From: Adiantum capillus-veneris
Taxonomy: Eukaryota > Streptophyta > Polypodiopsida > Polypodiales > Pteridaceae
Length of the DNA stretch: 64,000 bases
Assembly (NCBI GenBank): GCA_014529385.2
Contig: CM043960.1
Span: 25,174,396-25,238,395 of the forward strand
Reading direction: 5' to 3'
This document shows, piece after piece, positions 21,491 through 33,960 of this stretch. Position 1 is the stretch's first letter; the number at the start of each line of letters is the position of its first letter. A program made the translations under genes and the position numbers. The notes under the pieces were generated by a model. The model was not told where the DNA came from. It saw only the letters and a program-made list of their open reading frames with translations, and did not search any database.

Positions 21491-24400
21491 GAGCAATGCA
21501 AGCTGCCGAGGAAGAAAAGGGTGTCCCAGAAAGAGAAGTTGCAAGAGTTTCCACCCTATCAACTAGACCCAAGTTCAGTAAAAACTGCCAAGGCAACATA
21601 CTTATCAAGAGAAGAGCTTGAAGAAAACAACACCATGGTTTTCACAATCAGGTTCAAGAGCAAAGGACACCAAGTAGAGCTGCAAATGCTACCGACTGAA
21701 GGAATGACAATGCGGGCTCGAGATAGAAAGATAGCAGACACATTCACCAAGGAGACTGCCTGCTGCAACTTTTTCCAACCTCATCCAAAGGCAAGTGGAA
21801 GAACCAGCTCTCCTATACCATCAACACTTCCACTTTTTATCAAAAAGACCACCACAGTACACCACCCCAAACAATGCGGTTGCGACCACCTTCACCCAAG
21901 TGTTGAAGTCGAAACCAGGCAGCCAATTGATCACATGCAGTATGTGCTGACAACACTGAAGGGCGCAAAGAAAGAAGGTAAAATCACATATCTGGGCACG
22001 CTTGAAGTATTGACAAGAATAGCATATCATGCTATTGGCATGGCCAACAATTTTCCACTAGCCCATATCAGAACACATATAAGTCAGATGAAGAATCTGC
22101 AGAAAGCCCTCATGAAGCTCATAGCAGTGAGAGATCAAACAACAAGGAAAGGCAAGCAAGAATTGAAGAGATGAAGAAGAAATCGGGAGCTGCACATCAA
22201 GAAGAACCTCAGCAAAAGAAGGCAAGGTTTGAGTGAGAAAAGAAAACTTATGAAAGGAGCTGCCAAGTTGCAGGTGAGGACACGGAAAGATGGGTTCCAA
22301 GAGAGATCAGGGGACCCAAAACCCTTGCCAGGAAAGAAACAGATGATCCCACGGACTTCCTTGAACAAATTTATGCAGAGGCAGAAGCCCTAAAGTTGAA
22401 AGAAGCTCAAGAAGTTGAAAGGAAAGCAAGGGAAGATGCAGCCGAGCAACAAAGACAAACTGAAGCCACTGAACAAAGTTACACACAACATGACCAAGGG
22501 GAGATGTCTCTAAAGCCCACTTCACCCACTACGGAGTAGGCAGACCATCCAATTCCAAGTCCGCACCCTTCACCAACAGCTAAACCCAAGGAGGGCGAGG
22601 AAGTCAAAGAAAAAGAGTATGAACAACAGGCAGCAACAAGTTTTGAACAACTAAAAGCAACATAACAAACAGAGACAAACCCTTCTACGAAACCCCAACC
22701 AAAAACAACAGAGGCATCCACAAGGCATCAAGAAACAGAAGCAGCTGAGGCAACCACAACGCCTCAAGGAGAAGTAGAACCCCCACCGCAACCACAAGTA
22801 GCCACCACAGAACCATCCAAAGAGCCACACACTGAAACGATTGAAACTTCTAGACAGCCTACAGAGCTTGAAGGTTGGGAAACAAACAATGAAGTCATCA
22901 TGCAGGTTAATGAATATGCCAAGGAGATGCAGTTGATGACAAAAAAATGCGAACAATAGCACTTAGCCATAGTGCTAAGGCTAGGGATCTGGAATTATTT
23001 ATTGATGATCTACCAGAAGAGCTAGATGACTGAATGAACATAATTTCAGAGTTACAAAGACAGATCAAAGAGCTGAAGGATGAAGCAGAACAACACCAGC
23101 TTGCCAAAGAGAAGCCGTAGAAAGAAATGGAGGAGCTAGGAGAACTTCTAACCAAGTTATCCGATGCCTGCAAAAGTAAAGATCAATAGCTAACAGAAGT
23201 AACAAATGAACTCCTAACCACTACTATGTCAGTCTAAACAATCCAAGTGCAACTGGATGTAGCAAATGCTTCTCTAAAGTACTATGAGCAAAGGATTAAT
23301 GATCAAGTAGCCTTTTTGAGACAGATAAGGGAAAATCCTGCTATCACCTCGATCAAAGGTACAAATGAAGTCTATAAGACTTTGGAAAAAAGAAACAAGG
23401 ATCTTGAGCTAGAGTTGAAGCTCGAGCAATCACAAAGACGAAACCTTGCCTTGATGCACGTCCAAAGAGAAGAGAAACTGCTCAAGGAGATAACTGAATA
23501 AAAAAGAGTCAATCAACTGCTGAGAGAGGGACAACCAGAGACACAGGAAGAGGCAGGTACCTTTGAGCAACTAACTAATGACATACCCTCAATCTCTTTT
23601 GTTGAGATGGAAACACAGATGACGGAAGGGCTAGAAGGAAATGAGGATTTTCAAGTACCAATGACTGATGCTGAGATAGTGACCATGGTCCAGCGTTCTA
23701 AAGTTGAGCAAGATACACTGAAAGAGCAGGTTGCCTAGGAAATAGATGCAGAATGGAAAGCAGCAATGGATTGGGAGTTGAGAATTCTTCACTCAGTCAA
23801 CGTCACTCAACTCACTCCCAACCAAATCAATGCACAGTGGCATCAGCAATCATTGCCATACCCCTTGATCAAAGTGGAGCTATTACAGGTAAAAGAAAGA
23901 TTATACAAGGATATGCGGGCAGAAGGCTCAGAAGATATCCACCCCAAGTAGAGAAAGACCTGGTTGAACAAGAATTCTAGATATATGATTCTGTTCACAA
24001 GAGCACCTGCTGCAATACAGAAAGACCCAACATTTTGTCCTATACCAAGAGTAAGGACATGGCAAGCATTTGAAGAACTGAAAAAGAAGAGGCTGACATG
24101 GCTGAACTACCCATGATTGCCAGCTCCAGAGCAAGGAACACCAATAAAGGAATACAGGGTGAAAACCCTAACGGGCACCATGAATTTCTTCAAGAGCCTC
24201 CCTGACCTCTCATATGCCATGCTATATAATATTTGCAAAATGTTGCTCACATGTATTCAAGCTTTTCACGAGCCAGAGCAAGCAAGAGCGCCATGGATGT
24301 GTTTCCTTGAAGGCAATAAGGGCCTCTGTTATGACTTAAGTGGCCAGCCTTTCGAGAAGTCCTTTACGACTTCTATGCTCAATGCATGTTTTTGCCCTCT

Positions 24401-24653
24401 AGCAATATCTTTGGTGTTTGAGGAAGCATTCTATACAGGTTTCTTCACTTGGCAAAGGAGGATATTTGGGCCAGTGATTAGCAACCTTACATCCAGATTT
24501 GTTGGCTACTTAGCAATTGAGCTTAAAAAGAGAGTCACCATACAGTTCTTGCAAGCTCCTGACAAAGAGAGAAGAATCAGATATGAGAAAGAACTACATG
24601 TGCTTAAAGACCGCCTCACCCGCCGTCACCCCGAAGACTACTTCAGCCCATGA
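21491..24653 (+). pseudogene. 3' accessory ORF of the giant element, coiled-coil rich, function unknown
   Basis: About 1,050 codons of coding-like sequence, broken by frameshifts (for example near a run of seven A at 22942) and roughly ten stops. The best starts are ATG 21496 or, in the next frame, ATG 21635. Parts in order: an N-terminal region (to 22174) with Cys/His-containing FFQPHP and CGCDHLHP; a Lys/Glu-rich region; a Pro/Thr/Glu-rich linker (22530-22860); a long heptad-like coiled coil (about 22900-23500); and a C-terminal domain (24117-24653, open) with Trp/Phe-rich SLPDLSYAMLYNICKMLL and FYTGFFTWQRRIFGP. No clear signal peptide or transmembrane helix was seen, so an envelope role is not supported. 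It lies directly before the polypurine tract, where gypsy elements may carry extra genes. Confidence 0.55.
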
Positions 24654-24678
24654 AGCTGTGTCAAGGGACGACACAGTC

Positions 24679-24691
24679 GAGGAGGGGGGAA
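24679..24691 (+). other. Polypurine tract of the giant element
   Basis: GAGGAGGGGGGAA ends directly at the first base of the 3' LTR (24692), as expected for the plus-strand primer. Confidence 0.85.
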
Positions 24692-25573
24692 TGTTAGCAG
24701 CAAGCTAACTCGGATAACATTTTTCGGAGCTCTTATTGTAAAACCACTTATTATTTTGATGAATTGGGAATGTTGTAACTCCTATTTTTCCAGATAAATA
24801 GTGTAATTAATGAACTGGGGCATCAACCTGTCTTTAGTTAGAGCTCCCAGATTATTAGTTTTGACCACAAAAACCTTGGCTAAGGTATAAAAGCCAATTT
24901 TTGTAAGTTTTGGATAATAGAAACATAGCGTGAGCTAACGACGCTCACTTATCTTCTTCTCGCGCTTCCTACTCCCTTCCTGGTCGTCACATTGCAGTGC
25001 AGTCTGTTGTGTTGCAACCACAGGTAAGAGCTCTACGCATTGACATAAGCATTTCATGGTAATCCGTAGCTTTTGGCGTTGCCGGACCCGTGGCCTAATC
25101 TCATCATAAGTAGGAATTTAAGCTTCAAAATCATAAACTAAGTACAGGCAGGGTATTGGGGCATCATTGCTAAGCATTTAGATGCATTCTGGGTCAAAAA
25201 CGTCTAAATCTAAAACTCAGTACTGTTAATAATCGTGATTTTTGCACTTGAACTAAAGTGAGATTTGAGACCATAAGCATGTGTGCTTAGGTCTTATAAA
25301 CATGTCCTAGAAGTTTTGTAATGTTTGGATGTCGTTTGATGCTGTAACATATGTGAATTGTTTGCCGATGAGCGATTAGCTTTTGGTGATTTCTATCATT
25401 TGAGTGTAGTTTGAGTTAGATGCGATTCGTTTGTTGTTTTCCAAGAGATTGACAACCTCTTGTAGCCTCTATGCACTAGTCGAGTTAGCTTCGTGCCATG
25501 GATTGACAATTATATTCGTGGTTCTTACTATGTCTGCAATAAGATAGGAGTGAGGTGAGACACCCATCCCACA
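24692..25573 (+). repeat. 3' LTR of the giant gypsy element
   Basis: 882 bp, TGTTAGCAGC to CCCACA. TATA box at 24886 and splice-donor-like CAG|GTAAGAG at 25021 match those of the 5' LTR. It has a ~30-bp extra segment near 25343-25373 and lacks ~20 bp present near 4266. Confidence 0.92.
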
Positions 25574-25690
25574 GTGTATGAGATTGCAGCATGGCAAACA
25601 TGACTTGTAGCACTGCATGTGGTGGAGTCGATGAAGAGCGTGCGTGTATGTGTGTGAGGTTGCAGCAAGGGTGAGGTTGACCACTACAAG
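25574..25690. repeat. GT-rich minisatellite, right part
   Basis: Text such as 'gcagcatggcaaacatgac', 'ggtggagtcgatgaa' and 'gtgaggttgcagca' continues the array that ends at 4145. The first bases, GTGTA, pair with GTGTG at 4141-4145 as the target duplication. Confidence 0.8.
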
Positions 25691-25768
25691 TCAGTGCTGC
25701 ATGATAGTCGCTTGAGATAGCGGCTTGAAATCCTTTAGCAGGGTGCATAGATGTGCTTCATCTTGAGA

Positions 25769-25773
<5 letters not shown>

Positions 25774-25822
<49 letters not shown>
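25774..25822. repeat. (CT)n microsatellite
   Basis: About 49 bp of pure CT. After it, a ~36-bp text beginning 'cacaatgcac' and containing 'gggaagaagacaacctcc' occurs twice (25827 and 25890), which generates a repetitive but unsupported ORF. Confidence 0.95.
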
Positions 25823-25824
<2 letters not shown>

Positions 25825-26209
25825 AACACAATGCACCTAGGAGGGAAGAAGACAACCTCCCTTCCTGTTGGGCTGGGGCTGCTCTATAGCACAATGCACT
25901 TGGGAGGGAAGAAGACAACCTCCCTCTCTAACGATGGTGAAGCTATCTGCCTACCATGGCTTTCTAGGACCGCTCCAGCCACCGTCCCACTAAATAGTCT
26001 CCTCACTGGCACCCCATTGCCATACACAGACTTCCATAAGGGCCAAGATACCGATTGGCCAACTTCATGTAAAAGTATTTTCTCTCAACAGGCCATGGCG
26101 AGGATGGTGAAAGGACTCACTTTAGGGGTAGGCTACAAAATCCATTTTTGGCTAGCTAAAACAAGATAAAGTCTCCTACTTGGCAATCCTATCGTTATTA
26201 CGTCTTCTG

Positions 26210-26316
<107 letters not shown>

Positions 26317-26719
26317 CAATGAAATGTTATGTTATTTTTAACAGCTACTACATACACAAGTAAATCGAGGCGATTGCTTTCAATCATTATCGAGGGGTCG
26401 TGAAGCAAGGTAACTTTATGAAATGTTCTCGATTCAATGAAATGTTTTATCAAAAACTTCCACTTAACATTCTCTCTTCTTATCGTAAGCAGCAAGTGCA
26501 CAAGCCAAGGCGAGTGGAGTGGCAATAGTCGAGGTGTGTGTGAAGGAGCTCAACAAGGTAACTTTTTTAAAAATTAGGTTAGATTTTTAATTTTAAATTG
26601 TTTCAATTACTTAATTTGTTTATTTGATTATTGAATATATTCAATCAATGAAACATTTAAATTAAATTTAAAGGTACACTCACAGACACATAGAAAGAAG
26701 AAAAAGACCAAAAACAATG

Positions 26720-26723
<4 letters not shown>

Positions 26724-26791
<68 letters not shown>

Positions 26792-26792
26792 G
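26724..26792. repeat. (GA)n microsatellite, once interrupted
   Basis: AG/GA run with a single AA interruption at about 26769. It is flanked downstream by a duplicated text around 'gtctatggaagtatt' (26822-26862). Confidence 0.95.
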
Positions 26793-26863
26793 AGAATGAC
26801 TTGAAAGTATTTTGAGCATCCCGTCTATGGAAGTATTTTGAGCATCTTGTCTATGGAAGTATT

Positions 26864-26909
26864 GAGGCTACATCCAAAAGACTACACATATAAACAAGAC
26901 TGCATAGAG

Positions 26910-26957
<48 letters not shown>

Positions 26958-27278
26958 TTTAAAAGAAAACGTTATATGAACACTACGTATGAGAGCAGAC
27001 CTTCTAAGTTCACTTAGGGCAGGGGTGTCATCGTGCAGCTCCATTCCAAAACGTATATATATACATACATAGGCATAGAAGTTAAATGTTAGTGAGATAA
27101 GATGAAAAATAGGGGAGAGAGAGAGGGGGGATATATTAAAATGGTATGTTAACTTATTCAAAAGGGTGATGTAGCCTATGAGACTAGGGGAGGGTAAGAG
27201 ACTAAACCCACACATTGTAGACATTCAGGCTATGAGGCTACATCCAAAAGACTCCACATAGAATAAGACCGCATAGAG

Positions 27279-27330
<52 letters not shown>

Positions 27331-27460
27331 ATTAAAATAAAACGTTATATGAACATTGCCTATGAGAGCAGACAATATAAATTCACTTAGGGCGTTCGAG
27401 TCCTTGCACAATTCCTCTCCAAATCATACGTATATACATACATAGGCATAGATAGATTTA
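26864..27460. repeat. Tandem duplication of a ~370-bp unit containing (GA)n
   Basis: 'gaggctacatccaaaagact' occurs at 26864 and 27234, an offset of 370 bp. In both copies it is followed by 'catagagcttgagag', a GA run (26912-26954 and 27282-27327), 'aaaacgttatatgaaca', 'tatgagagcaga' and 'tacatacataggcatagA'. The copies are diverged, and the GA lengths differ by only a few bases. No ORF is supported. Confidence 0.85.
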
Positions 27461-28288
<828 letters not shown>

Positions 28289-28389
28289 AGAAATCTCTAA
28301 TGCTTTGAGCACTTATCTAAAGAGACTTATTGTAATGTCAAGTTTTGTGGATGAAGTCCTATAGTAACTACACTTACATTGTCTCTTAT

Positions 28390-29152
28390 TTTTTTCCATT
28401 TTTTCTATTAGGAACCTTATGGCACCTAGGGTATCTGCTGAATGTTTTGGTCATGGATTGGAAGCAATGGAGATAGTATTGTATCACATAATGATTCATT
28501 AATCTTTGAAAAAGAAAGCTGACTTCTGTCAAAGCATTGTTCGAGGTTTCTTTTTGGGTGTTATTGTAGAAGAAGCTTGGAGAACCTACGATCGCACTTC
28601 CATAACTTGAGATGGGGTACCCTTTCACCAGGTGTTTGTGAGAATCCAAAATGATCCCAGTTAATGGTTCCGCAACCTACACCTATTGCAAATACGAGTA
28701 AATCTGGGATACTAGAATGCCCTCTACCTTGATTCTAAGTTAGGTTGTTGCTCTATCTTTGAAGCTTATAGCAAAATTAATGCTTTAAAGAGCATTGTTG
28801 GACTTGATAACATAGAGAATCACAAGGAGCCTGCTTTCAAGAGTCCTGGCACTAAACGCTCTTTTCTCATTTTCAAATGTAGATGGGGTTGATCATGTAT
28901 TGAGCAAAACTTTGATTCAATTTTCAAAAATGATTGATGAGGAATTTGGTTTATTTACCACTTCTCATGCAATGCTTTGTTATTTCTCACAACTAGATAG
29001 AGATGATGTATTTTCTTTGTTTCTTAAAAAGCGAGCACTTAAAAAGTGAATGTTTCGAGAGAATTATTTTTTTAAATTACAAGCATTCAAACGTTTCTCT
29101 TTGGTTGTCACATTTCTCTTTGCAAACACTATAGTTGTTTGTGTACAATAAA
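28390..29152 (+). other. Possible decayed coding sequence upstream of the Helitron
   Basis: From 'atggcacctagggtatctgc' (about 28420) there is a coding-like stretch with a few stops (SIVRGFFLGVIVEEAWRTYD near 28540) and a later frame reading VDHVLSKTLIQFSKMIDEEF near 28880. I do not recognise a family. It may be part of the Helitron, a captured host fragment, or chance. Confidence 0.25.
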
Positions 29153-29722
29153 ATGGAGATTAGTCATGCCATTCCTCTTGCTATTGCAACCAATGGGTTG
29201 ATATCTTCTTATATAGTTGCTGCAAGTGCATCAACTAATAAAGAGGAGATATTGCCAAGACTTCCTATTCGCAATGTGCGTACGGCAAAGAGAGCAGCTC
29301 GAAACGTTGGCAGGAATTCTAAAAAGCCAAGGATTGAAACTCTGCTAGAGATCAAAGCCTCCTGCAATAGGATCAAGACAATGCAAACCAATGTCTCTGA
29401 TGTGGTTGAAACATTAAGCTCTACATTGGAGATTAAAGGTGGGATACTATGGAAATTGCGAGAAGAGGCAAAAGCAACAAACTTGTAGAGATTAGAGAGT
29501 GAGGTATACTTGAGAGAGAAACTTTCTCAAGTTGAAGATTCTCAAAAGATGATATTGGCATCTATTGAGAATATTCCAAAAGAGGTTTCAAGGAATCAAC
29601 GTGAATCAAAAATAAGAAATCAAGACAATACTCTACGACACATTGTGCTAGGATTGAGGAGTACTGTCAACAAGTTGGGTGCTTTGACAAAGGTTCAAGG
29701 TTCAAGACTTTCTGATATGTGA
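29153..29722 (+). pseudogene. Coiled-coil ORF with one internal stop, upstream of the Helitron
   Basis: One frame from ATG 29153 to 29722 (about 190 codons), broken only by a TAG at 29486-29488. A basic segment (RTAKRAARNVGRNSKKPR) resembling a nuclear localisation signal is followed by heptad-like sequence up to the end. No known domain. It lies about 300 bp before the Helitron Rep region on the same strand. It could be a Helitron accessory gene, a captured fragment or an unrelated gene remnant. Confidence 0.4.
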
Positions 29723-30018
29723 GCTACTACAAATAAATTAAGTGCTTTGCCTAGATTACTTTGACCAAAGCAACGTCAAGTTTCCCAACGACCTAATCTT
29801 CATATGGAAGAAATATGTAATGCTATGTTGTATCTTCATGAAACTTTTTTTTTATAATGTGTCATTAACACGTCAATATTTTGTATTTAGTTTAGAGGAG
29901 AGAATTTGACATTGTTTATGTTGATTGTTTATTATGCAAAATGTAGTCAAATTTTAGTTTTAATTAAAACTATAGAAAGTAGCTTAAATGAGATATCTAC
30001 TTGCAGGTGATTTGATAG

Positions 30019-33000
30019 ATGGTATCCAGACAACGTAGATTATCACCTGGTCATGCACGACGTAGCCGACTGTGTGATGAATCACGAAAGGTGAGACACC
30101 AAATAGCATGAGAGAGAACAATTCATTCACTACAAAATACCATTGGAACTTTATTGGAGTGCAATGAGAGACAATGTTTGCCTGATGCACATGAAGGAAA
30201 CTCTGAAGCCATGGATGTTGGGACAACTGAGAACATAGCATTGCGATGTAATCAAGAGAATGTAGAGCCTATTGTTATCCTTGAAGAGGGAAACTATTCT
30301 AAAGTAGCAAAGCATTGTTTGTCCATCCACTTTGAATACCCAACTTCTCTCTTTTTACATCACAAGTCAATTGCACACGTTCTATTCAAAAAGTGTGTGT
30401 TTCACAACTTAGGAAGCTTAGATTTTGTTTGCTTAAAATGTGGAGCAAAGGCTTGGAAGACTAAAGGAAAGACCATTCAAACATTTGTGGGTAAATATTG
30501 TTGCTCTGATGGAAGAGTCAGATTACTTCCTTTGAATGAGCCACCAAATGAATTGAAAGATTTGATAAGTTCAACCACAACAAAAAGTAGACAGTTCTTA
30601 CAAAACATTTGTGGTTATAATAATGCATTGGCATTTGTGTCTCTTGGTGCCCATATTGATGAGACTATTAATTGTGGTGGAAGAGGTGTATACAGTTTTA
30701 AGGTACATGGCTCTGTGTATCATAGCATTGGTTCTTTAGCGCCAGCAAAAGGACAAAATGAAGTTCCACGCTTGGCACAATTATATTTTTTTGATACCGA
30801 ACATGAGTTGAGCAATAGATTGCATCATGTTTCAAATTTAGATCGTAGTATTCTAGAGTGTTTACAATTGATGATGCATAGAGTAAATCCCTATCCGAAT
30901 GCTCTACAATTTTCTACTTCTTTGTCTGGAGATGCTATTGTAGCCAATATTAGGATGGCTATTGTGGAGCATCATTGTGATGGTTGGCAATATCTCGCTC
31001 CAAGGGGTTTTGAAGTTGCTGCAATTATGTCTAGGCAAGGGGATGATAGAAATATTGACCATCATGACATTGTACTAAATTTTCAACACGGGGGCTTGAA
31101 AAGAATCTCTAGCATGCATCGAGCTTACATGTCCTTATTGTATGTTTTATTATGTTCAAGTGGAGAGGATGGGTGGCATCTTTACCTATAGACTAGCAAT
31201 AGAAAAATGTTGAATCAAAAGCAATATTATGGTTTTCGCTTACAAATAAGAGATGATACAATGGAGTGTCTTCTTCAAGGGGGTAGGCTACTACAACAAT
31301 ATGTTGTGGATGCTTACAGTACTATAGAGGAGTCATGACTGTTGTGGATGAGAAATAACCAAAGAACACTTTGTGCTGAAGTGTACCAAGGATTGGTTGA
31401 CATGGTTGAAGCAAGAGTTGGCTCAGACAGGACCGAAGGTCAAAATGCTGGCCGTAGAATTGTTCTGCCTTCGTCTTTCGTTGGAGGTCCAAGATATATG
31501 TGCCAACTATTCCAAGATGCAATGGCAATTGTTTGTAGTGGGGGTAAACCCAATCTCTTCATTACATTCACATGTAATCCACGATGGAAGGAAATAGATA
31601 ATACCTTACTACCTGGACAAAGTGCCGTTGATCATCCTGAACTGATTGCACGTGTGTTTTATCAGAAGTTCCAAGATATGATGCATTTATTTATCAAGCA
31701 AGCCGGAGGTGATTGTACATGTTTCAGTGATAGAGTTTCAAAAGTGAGGTCTTCCTCATGCTCATATATTGTTAATACTTGCATCCGAATATAGGCCCAT
31801 AGATACATTCCACTATGACAAGTTGGTTTGTGCAAAGCTCCGTGACAAGAATGTGTTTCCAGAACTATTTGATGTAGTTAGCTGTTGTAATGTTCATGGT
31901 CCATGTGGTCCTTTGAACCTAAGTTCTCCATGTGTGGTTGATGGAAAGGTAGATTCAAGTTTCCACGAATATTTCCTACATCTACGATTGTAAATGAAAG
32001 TGGATATCCTATGTATATGAGACGAGATGATGGAAGGTTTGTTCCAGCTAAATTTTAATTTAGATACTCGTTGGGTTGTTCCTTATAGCCTTCTTCTATC
32101 ACTAAGATACAAAGCCCATATTACTGTTGAGATCTGCTCAACTGTCACTACCGTTAAATATCTTTATAAGTATGTGTACAAGGGACATGATAGAGCCACT
32201 GTTGTTCTTCAAGATTTTGAAGGAGCTATTAATGAGATCAAGAAATATCTCAATGCACATTATGTTTCTGCATCCAAGGCTATGTGGGAAATATTTGGCT
32301 TTGACATGCATAGTGAAAAACCAGCTATTAAATGATTGCAAGTACACCTTCCATTGCAAAATATGGTTACATTTCAAGATGGTGATGATGTATCAATTTG
32401 TTGGATAACGAGAAAAATAAAAAAACTACCTTGATAGAATGGTTTCTTGCAAATCATAACTATCCAGAATCAAATAGCCTCACATATAATGAATTTCCAA
32501 GTGGTTGGGTATGGAATAAAATTCCAAAGGCATGGTCTCCATGACAACATGGTGTTTCGATTGGAAGAATGTATAATATTGTCCCAACTACTGGTGAGGT
32601 TTATTACCTTAGAATGCTACTTAATATTTGCAAGGGATGTAAATCTTTTGAATACTTGAGTATGTATGATGGTCTTTATTATACATATAAGGAGGCATGT
32701 ATAGCTAGAGGATTATTGCAAGACGATGAAGAATGGTCACTTTGCCTCCGAGAGGCATCTTTTTTTCAAAATGGAATGCAGTTGAGACAACTCTTTGCAA
32801 TCATATTAGTGTTTTGTGAGCCACTGTATCTGGCTACTCTTTGGGATAGATTTTGTACCGAATTTTGTGAGGATCATGTTTATGCCCTAAGGATGTCTAT
32901 TTCAGATGCAAGTGTACGATTTGATGTGGCAAAAAATCAAGCTTTACTTCATATAGAATGATTTTTGCAACAACATGGGAAGAGGCTTTGCGATTACATG

Positions 33001-33960
33001 TTGCCTGCAATAGACTCAACAATGGTATCCTTAAGTGAAATCGGTGCTATGGCTGAAGAGACAATGTTTAATGTTGATGAGCAGCATAATATAGCAGATC
33101 GTATGGAGAGTTCCTTAAAGGAGGATCAACGAGATGCTTACCACCAAGTGTTGCAAGCTACTGACACACATTCAGGGAAGGTATTTTTCTTAGATGGTCC
33201 TGGTGGCTTAGGAAAAACTTACCTATACAATGCACTTCTTTCACGAGTATGAAAAAGCTATAGAATTGCTCTTGCATGTGCATCATCAGGTATTGCAACT
33301 TTGCTTTTGAGTAATGGAAGAACTGCTCATTCTAGGTTTAATATATCTTTGGAGCTTCTCTCTAAAGCAACTTGCAATATAAAGGTAAATACTCAGCTTG
33401 CAGAACTTCTAAGGAATGCAGCTTTACTTATATGGGATGAAGCTCCCATGACACACCGTCATGCATTTGAAGCAGTGGACAAAACTTTAAGAGATATTAT
33501 ACAACAAAATACTTTCTTTGGTGGAAAAGTCATTTTGTTTGGAGGTAATTTTTGATAAATACTACCTGTTGCACCAAAACGTAGTCGTGCAAACATTGTA
33601 AATGCTTCATTGTGTCATTCTCACATATGGAAATTTATGAAGATATTGAGGCTTACCAGAATTATGCGTATACTTGAATGTGGTCAAAATGTGCTTCAAC
33701 AAAGTTTTTGTGTGCTGGGTGCTTGATATTGGAAATGGGGATATGGATGATGGAGGAGACTTAGATAGAGTCAAAATACCTTCACACATGATGCTTCCAA
33801 GAAATAGTTTGGCGGATCTTCTAAGCTTTATATATGGAGGTTTGTGTCATGTGCAAGATCATGCAAGTTTTTTTTAGAGATCGAGCGATACTTGCCCCGC
33901 GGAATAAAGAGGTGGATTTAATCAATGTCTATACATTGCAAAGAATGCTTGGTTTTGATC
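30019..33960 (+). pseudogene. Helitron Rep-helicase (RepHel), decayed and truncated at the C-terminus
   Basis: RepHel nicks and unwinds DNA for rolling-circle transposition. An ATG at 30019 opens a frame that, after one stop, runs as 345 codons (30154-31191) with CLKCGAKAW (a CxxC pair) and the Helitron pre-N motif VYHSIGSLAPAKGQ. Helitron_like_N follows (31440-31700: LFITFTCNPRWKEI). The HUH motif, PHAHILL, is at 31754-31774, preceded by a TGA where Arg is usual. The two-Tyr region KYLYKYVYKGHD is near 32156-32191. The Pif1-type helicase starts near 33110: Walker A GPGGLGKT (about 33200), Walker B LLIWDEAPM (about 33425), GG-N-F then LPVAPKR (33540). The ending ILAPRNKEVDLIN near 33890 fits the domain. 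The final ~150 residues are absent. At least three frameshifts and many stops are present. Confidence 0.88.

Larger units (their letters stand above)
4146..25573 (+). mobile_element. Giant Ty3/gypsy-class LTR retrotransposon with 3' accessory ORF, degenerate
   Basis: Two direct LTRs (4146-5028 and 24692-25573) begin TGTTAGCAGC and end in CCCACA. An Asp-tRNA-like PBS follows the first and a G-rich polypurine tract precedes the second. The flanks are GTGTG and GTGTA, a near-perfect 5-bp target duplication. Removing the nested copia insert and one copy of its duplication leaves about 15.9 kb, very long for the superfamily. The internal order is leader, gag, protease, RT, integrase, retropepsin-like ORF, spacer and coiled-coil 3' ORF. 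The RT-before-integrase order and H2C2 integrase type identify Ty3/gypsy. The Asp-like PBS and extra 3' coding recall the Athila/Tat side of the superfamily, an inference that needs an RT tree. Many stops and frameshifts make it non-autonomous. Confidence 0.9.

Noticed and set aside
22135-23173. Minus-strand ORFs rich in Leu, Cys and Phe, resembling membrane proteins
   Set aside because: They are antisense shadows of the Lys/Glu-rich coding sequence of the 3' accessory ORF.
24117-24653. Envelope-like protein at the 3' end of the giant element
   Set aside because: The position would suit an envelope, but no signal peptide, convincing transmembrane anchor or cleavage site is visible.
25753-26169. 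138-codon ORF with a duplicated MHLGGKKTTSL-like peptide
   Set aside because: It starts in a CT microsatellite and the repeat reflects a short DNA duplication; no other sign of coding.
27394-27403. GTTCGAGTCC, matching a tRNA B box
   Set aside because: No A box, acceptor stem or anticodon arm at the proper distance, and the duplicated copy 370 bp away lacks it.
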